NCBI GenBank assembly: GCA_016928775.1
Contig: JAFGKD010000002.1
Location: forward strand, 1 to 52,810
Reading direction: 5' to 3'
Length of the DNA: 52,810 nucleotides
From: Candidatus Zhuqueibacterota bacterium
GTDB taxonomy: Bacteria > Zhuqueibacterota > Zhuqueibacteria > Residuimicrobiales > Krinioviventaceae
The translations under genes were made by a program, and so were the position numbers. This document shows positions 50,658 through 52,810 of the stretch, piece by piece (within the stretch, counting starts at the first letter, position 1; every line of letters begins with the position of its first letter). The notes below the pieces were generated by a model that saw nothing but the letters and a program-made list of their open reading frames with translations, was not told the origin of the DNA and did not search any database.

Positions 50658-52343
50658 ATGAAATTGCTTGCCATTCGATTGATGATATTTTTAGTCATGA
50701 TCATGAATTTATGCTCCTATTCTGCGCCACGTTCGCGTTCCGAAGTATTCGCTAAAAATGGCATGGCCGCGACCAGTCATCCATTGGCAACACAAATTGC
50801 GCTGGACATCCTGCAGAAAGGAGGCTCCGCCGTTGACGCCGCGATTGCGGCCAATGCAGCGCTCGGATTGATGGAGCCGATGAGCTGCGGCATTGGCGGT
50901 GATCTGTTTGCCTTGGTGTGGGATGCGAAAACAAAAACACTGCATGGACTCAACGCCAGCGGTCGCTCACCACAATCGCTAAAAATCGACCATTTTTTTG
51001 AAAACGGCTTTGAGCAGATTCCCATCCGCGGCCCCCTGTCGCTTTCTGTTCCCGGCTGTGTGGACGGCTGGTACGAGCTGCACGGGAAATTTGGTCTACT
51101 GACCATGCCGGACATTCTGCAACCGGTCATCGACTATGCGAAAAATGGCGTGCCGGTGCCGGAAATCATCGCCGGTTATTGGCAGGACGGCATTGCCAGT
51201 TTTGCTGAGCAGCCGAATTTTCTCGAAACGTATGGCATCGATGGCAAGGCGCCACAAAAAGGCCAACTCTTTCGCAATCTCGATTTGGCAGAAACCTACG
51301 CACAAATCGCCGCTGGCGGGCGCGATGTTTTTTACAAAGGCGAGTTGGCGAAAACGATTGATCGATTTATTAAAGAACATGGCGGCTTTTTATCCTTCAA
51401 TGACCTGGCCTCACATACCTCCGAGTGGTTGGAGCCGGTTAGTACGAATTATCGTGGCTTCGACGTGTGGGAATTGCCGCCAAATGGTCAGGGCATCGCG
51501 GTGTTACAAATGTTGAACATCCTGGAAAAATTTGATCTGGCGACTTTTGGTTTCGGCAGCCCTGATCATATCCATGTTTTTCTTGAGGCCAAAAAACTGG
51601 TCTTTGAAGATCGCGCTCAGTATTATGCGGACCCGGACTTTTATAATGTGCCGCTCGACCATCTTATTTCAAAAAAATATGCTACGGAACGTTTCGAGCT
51701 CATGGACATGCATCGGGCGCGGGCAGATTATCAAGCGGGAGAGATCAGCGAAGGCGAGACCATCTATCTCTGTACCGCTGATAAAGATGGTAATATGGTG
51801 TCGCTCATCCAGAGCATCTATTATGGTTTCGGTGCCGCGTTAGTGCCGGATGGTCTTGGCATTGTGCTGCAGAATCGTGGTGCGCTGTTCAGCCTGGAGG
51901 AGGGGCATGCCAATGTCTATGAACCGGGCAAACGGCCATTTCACACCATCATCCCGGCATTTGTCACCAGGGATGGCGAGCCGTATATGGCGTTCGGTGT
52001 GATGGGTGGTGATTTCCAGCCGCAAGGTCAGGTGCAGGTCCTGATCAATATGATCGATTTTGGCATGAATGTGCAGCAAGCCGGAGATGCCCCGCGTGTG
52101 GCACACTCCGGCTCATCAACGCCGCGTGGAGATGAAATGCAAACAGATGGCGGCCAGGTTGGCCTGGAGGACTATTTCCCTCCCCAATTAGCTGAACAAT
52201 TGCGCGCCCGCGGCCATAACGTGCGAGTTGGCAATAACATCATGTTTTATGGCGGTTATCAGGCGATTCAATATGACAAAAAAAACGACGTTTATATTGG
52301 CGCGACCGAAGTTCGCAAAGATGGTCAAGTTGCAGGATATTAG
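50658..52343 (+). CDS. Secreted gamma-glutamyltransferase family protein
   Basis: 561 residues, N-terminal nucleophile hydrolase fold made as a precursor. Signal peptide about 1-24. Early motif MAATSHPLATQIALDILQKG and EPMSCGIGGDLFALVWD (oxyanion/substrate pocket). The processing site GETIYLCTADKDGNMVS places the nucleophile at Thr368, with GLGIVLQNRG and PFHTIIPAF downstream as in the family, so autocleavage into large and small chains is expected. It acts on glutathione or gamma-glutamyl compounds, or on acylated amino acids; cephalosporin-acylase relatives cannot be excluded. AAAGGA before the ATG. Read from the same direction as the Tat-protein gene 37 bases upstream. Confidence 0.87.
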   Translation: MKLLAIRLMIFLVMIMNLCSYSAPRSRSEVFAKNGMAATSHPLATQIALDILQKGGSAVDAAIAANAALGLMEPMSCGIGGDLFALVWDAKTKTLHGLNASGRSPQSLKIDHFFENGFEQIPIRGPLSLSVPGCVDGWYELHGKFGLLTMPDILQPVIDYAKNGVPVPEIIAGYWQDGIASFAEQPNFLETYGIDGKAPQKGQLFRNLDLAETYAQIAAGGRDVFYKGELAKTIDRFIKEHGGFLSFNDLASHTSEWLEPVSTNYRGFDVWELPPNGQGIAVLQMLNILEKFDLATFGFGSPDHIHVFLEAKKLVFEDRAQYYADPDFYNVPLDHLISKKYATERFELMDMHRARADYQAGEISEGETIYLCTADKDGNMVSLIQSIYYGFGAALVPDGLGIVLQNRGALFSLEEGHANVYEPGKRPFHTIIPAFVTRDGEPYMAFGVMGGDFQPQGQVQVLINMIDFGMNVQQAGDAPRVAHSGSSTPRGDEMQTDGGQVGLEDYFPPQLAEQLRARGHNVRVGNNIMFYGGYQAIQYDKKNDVYIGATEVRKDGQVAGY

Positions 52344-52344
52344 A

Positions 52345-52712
52345 AAGCTGGTATGAACGTCATCTGTCTATTTATAAAATCCAGACCGTGACGAACGAGG
52401 TGCAAATCGCTGAAAACATCGTGATGCATACGGACTAATCAGGTTGTAAAGGGCATGGAGGCAGGAAGCTGCGTTTACGGCAGCCTTGTACCATGGAATA
52501 ACGAGTGGTATTGGTCCGGCGCGCAGCATATTCTCGCTAAAAATTTGAGCAAAGATACCATTGATGAATTGAGAGCAGATTTGAGCAAGCAGTCGTCTAT
52601 AATTTACGCAGTCACGATGGAGACTATTTTCGAAATCTTTACACGAACGTGTCGCTTATCTGATGCGATTTTTACAGTTTACAAGTTCGATTATTTCCTC
52701 GCAAAGCCCTGA
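52345..52712 (+). pseudogene. Decayed gene remnant at the right edge
   Basis: A frame reading SWYERHLSIYKIQTVTNEVQ, then IAENIVMHTD, stops at 52436-52438. A second frame from about 52437 continues NQVVKGMEAGSCVYGSLVPW, then NNEWYWSGAQHILAKNLSKD and TIDELRADLSKQSSIIYAVT, and ends at 52712. The PWNNEWYWSG core has the look of a conserved motif, and the two pieces join with a single frameshift. It resembles fragments of hypothetical proteins that carry a YG.L.PW...WYWSG motif, but I do not know a function. The ATG at 52455 has no Shine-Dalgarno, so an intact short gene is unlikely. Bases 52713-52810 show no gene. Confidence 0.45.
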
Positions 52713-52810
52713 CATACTAATTCATAATCAATGTCATTAAGTTAAGGATTTAATTTCTCAAAATTCACAACAAGTGATTGCAATTCAAGATGATAATTTG
52801 TATAATTGAA

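Overview
The window looks like a chromosomal piece of a free-living, Gram-negative, heterotrophic bacterium of the FCB assemblage, most like Calditrichota or KSB1-type lineages. This is inferred from gene content. Six secreted proteins end in the same roughly 85-residue NYPNPFN...GxYxxxW...SGxYxxxL module, a type IX-like or FlgD-like sorting domain. The same proteins carry Sec signal peptides, two others carry Tat signals, and there are DUF4397, GWxTD and ASPIC/UnbV families. Base composition is moderate and even. I saw no rRNA, tRNA, CRISPR array, prophage or intact insertion sequence.

Layout. (1) Bases 1-10,450, mostly minus strand: a chitin and N-acetylglucosamine (GlcNAc) catabolic locus. 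It holds a GH20 hexosaminidase, a GH18 chitinase lipoprotein, a secreted double CBM9-like protein, a ROK repressor, a ROK sugar kinase and a NagB deaminase fused to a LmbE/PIG-L-type deacetylase. A strong promoter with a 19-bp palindromic operator precedes the fusion gene, and two perfect 13-bp palindromes precede the CBM9 gene. The pathway reads chitin to GlcNAc to GlcNAc-6-P to GlcN-6-P to fructose-6-P. No nagA was seen, so the LmbE half probably supplies the deacetylase. (2) 10,448-14,944: a redoxin, a MerR regulator with a CarH-like B12 domain, and a divergent triple-DUF4397 surface protein. The AT-rich region between the last two holds phased AGTT repeats. (3) 14,945-16,150: a repeat-rich stretch with two long inverted repeats, a broken DUF4440-like gene and a small DUF6504-like gene. 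(4) 16,154-23,943: a glucuronokinase-like GHMP kinase, mutY with an intact Nudix box, and a complete, tightly coupled mrpABCDEFG Na+/H+ antiporter operon.

(5) 24,034-32,417: a Tat-exported xylose-isomerase-like TIM barrel protein, a CocE-type hydrolase, a GH2 beta-mannosidase-like enzyme, and a glycyl radical enzyme with its activase. (6) 32,527-37,207: a BlaI/BlaR1-type locus in which the M56 protease carries two GyrI-like domains and one NTF2-like domain outside the membrane. Two secreted single-domain NTF2-like proteins follow, then two very small genes, one a zinc ribbon. Its promoter has three palindromes spaced exactly 21 bp apart. This is the best candidate for an undescribed sensing system in the window. 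(7) 37,275-48,572, minus strand: a giant BNR/FG-GAP/UnbV secreted protein, an ECF sigma / anti-sigma / GWxTD operon, a THUMP rRNA methyltransferase, an M1 peptidase and a small secreted protein. (8) 48,758-52,810: a Tat-exported putative glycosidase, a gamma-glutamyltransferase, and a decayed gene at the right edge.

Start sites were moved from the longest reading frame where Shine-Dalgarno position or signal-peptide shape favoured an internal ATG. The assignments are motif-based readings and no database search was possible.
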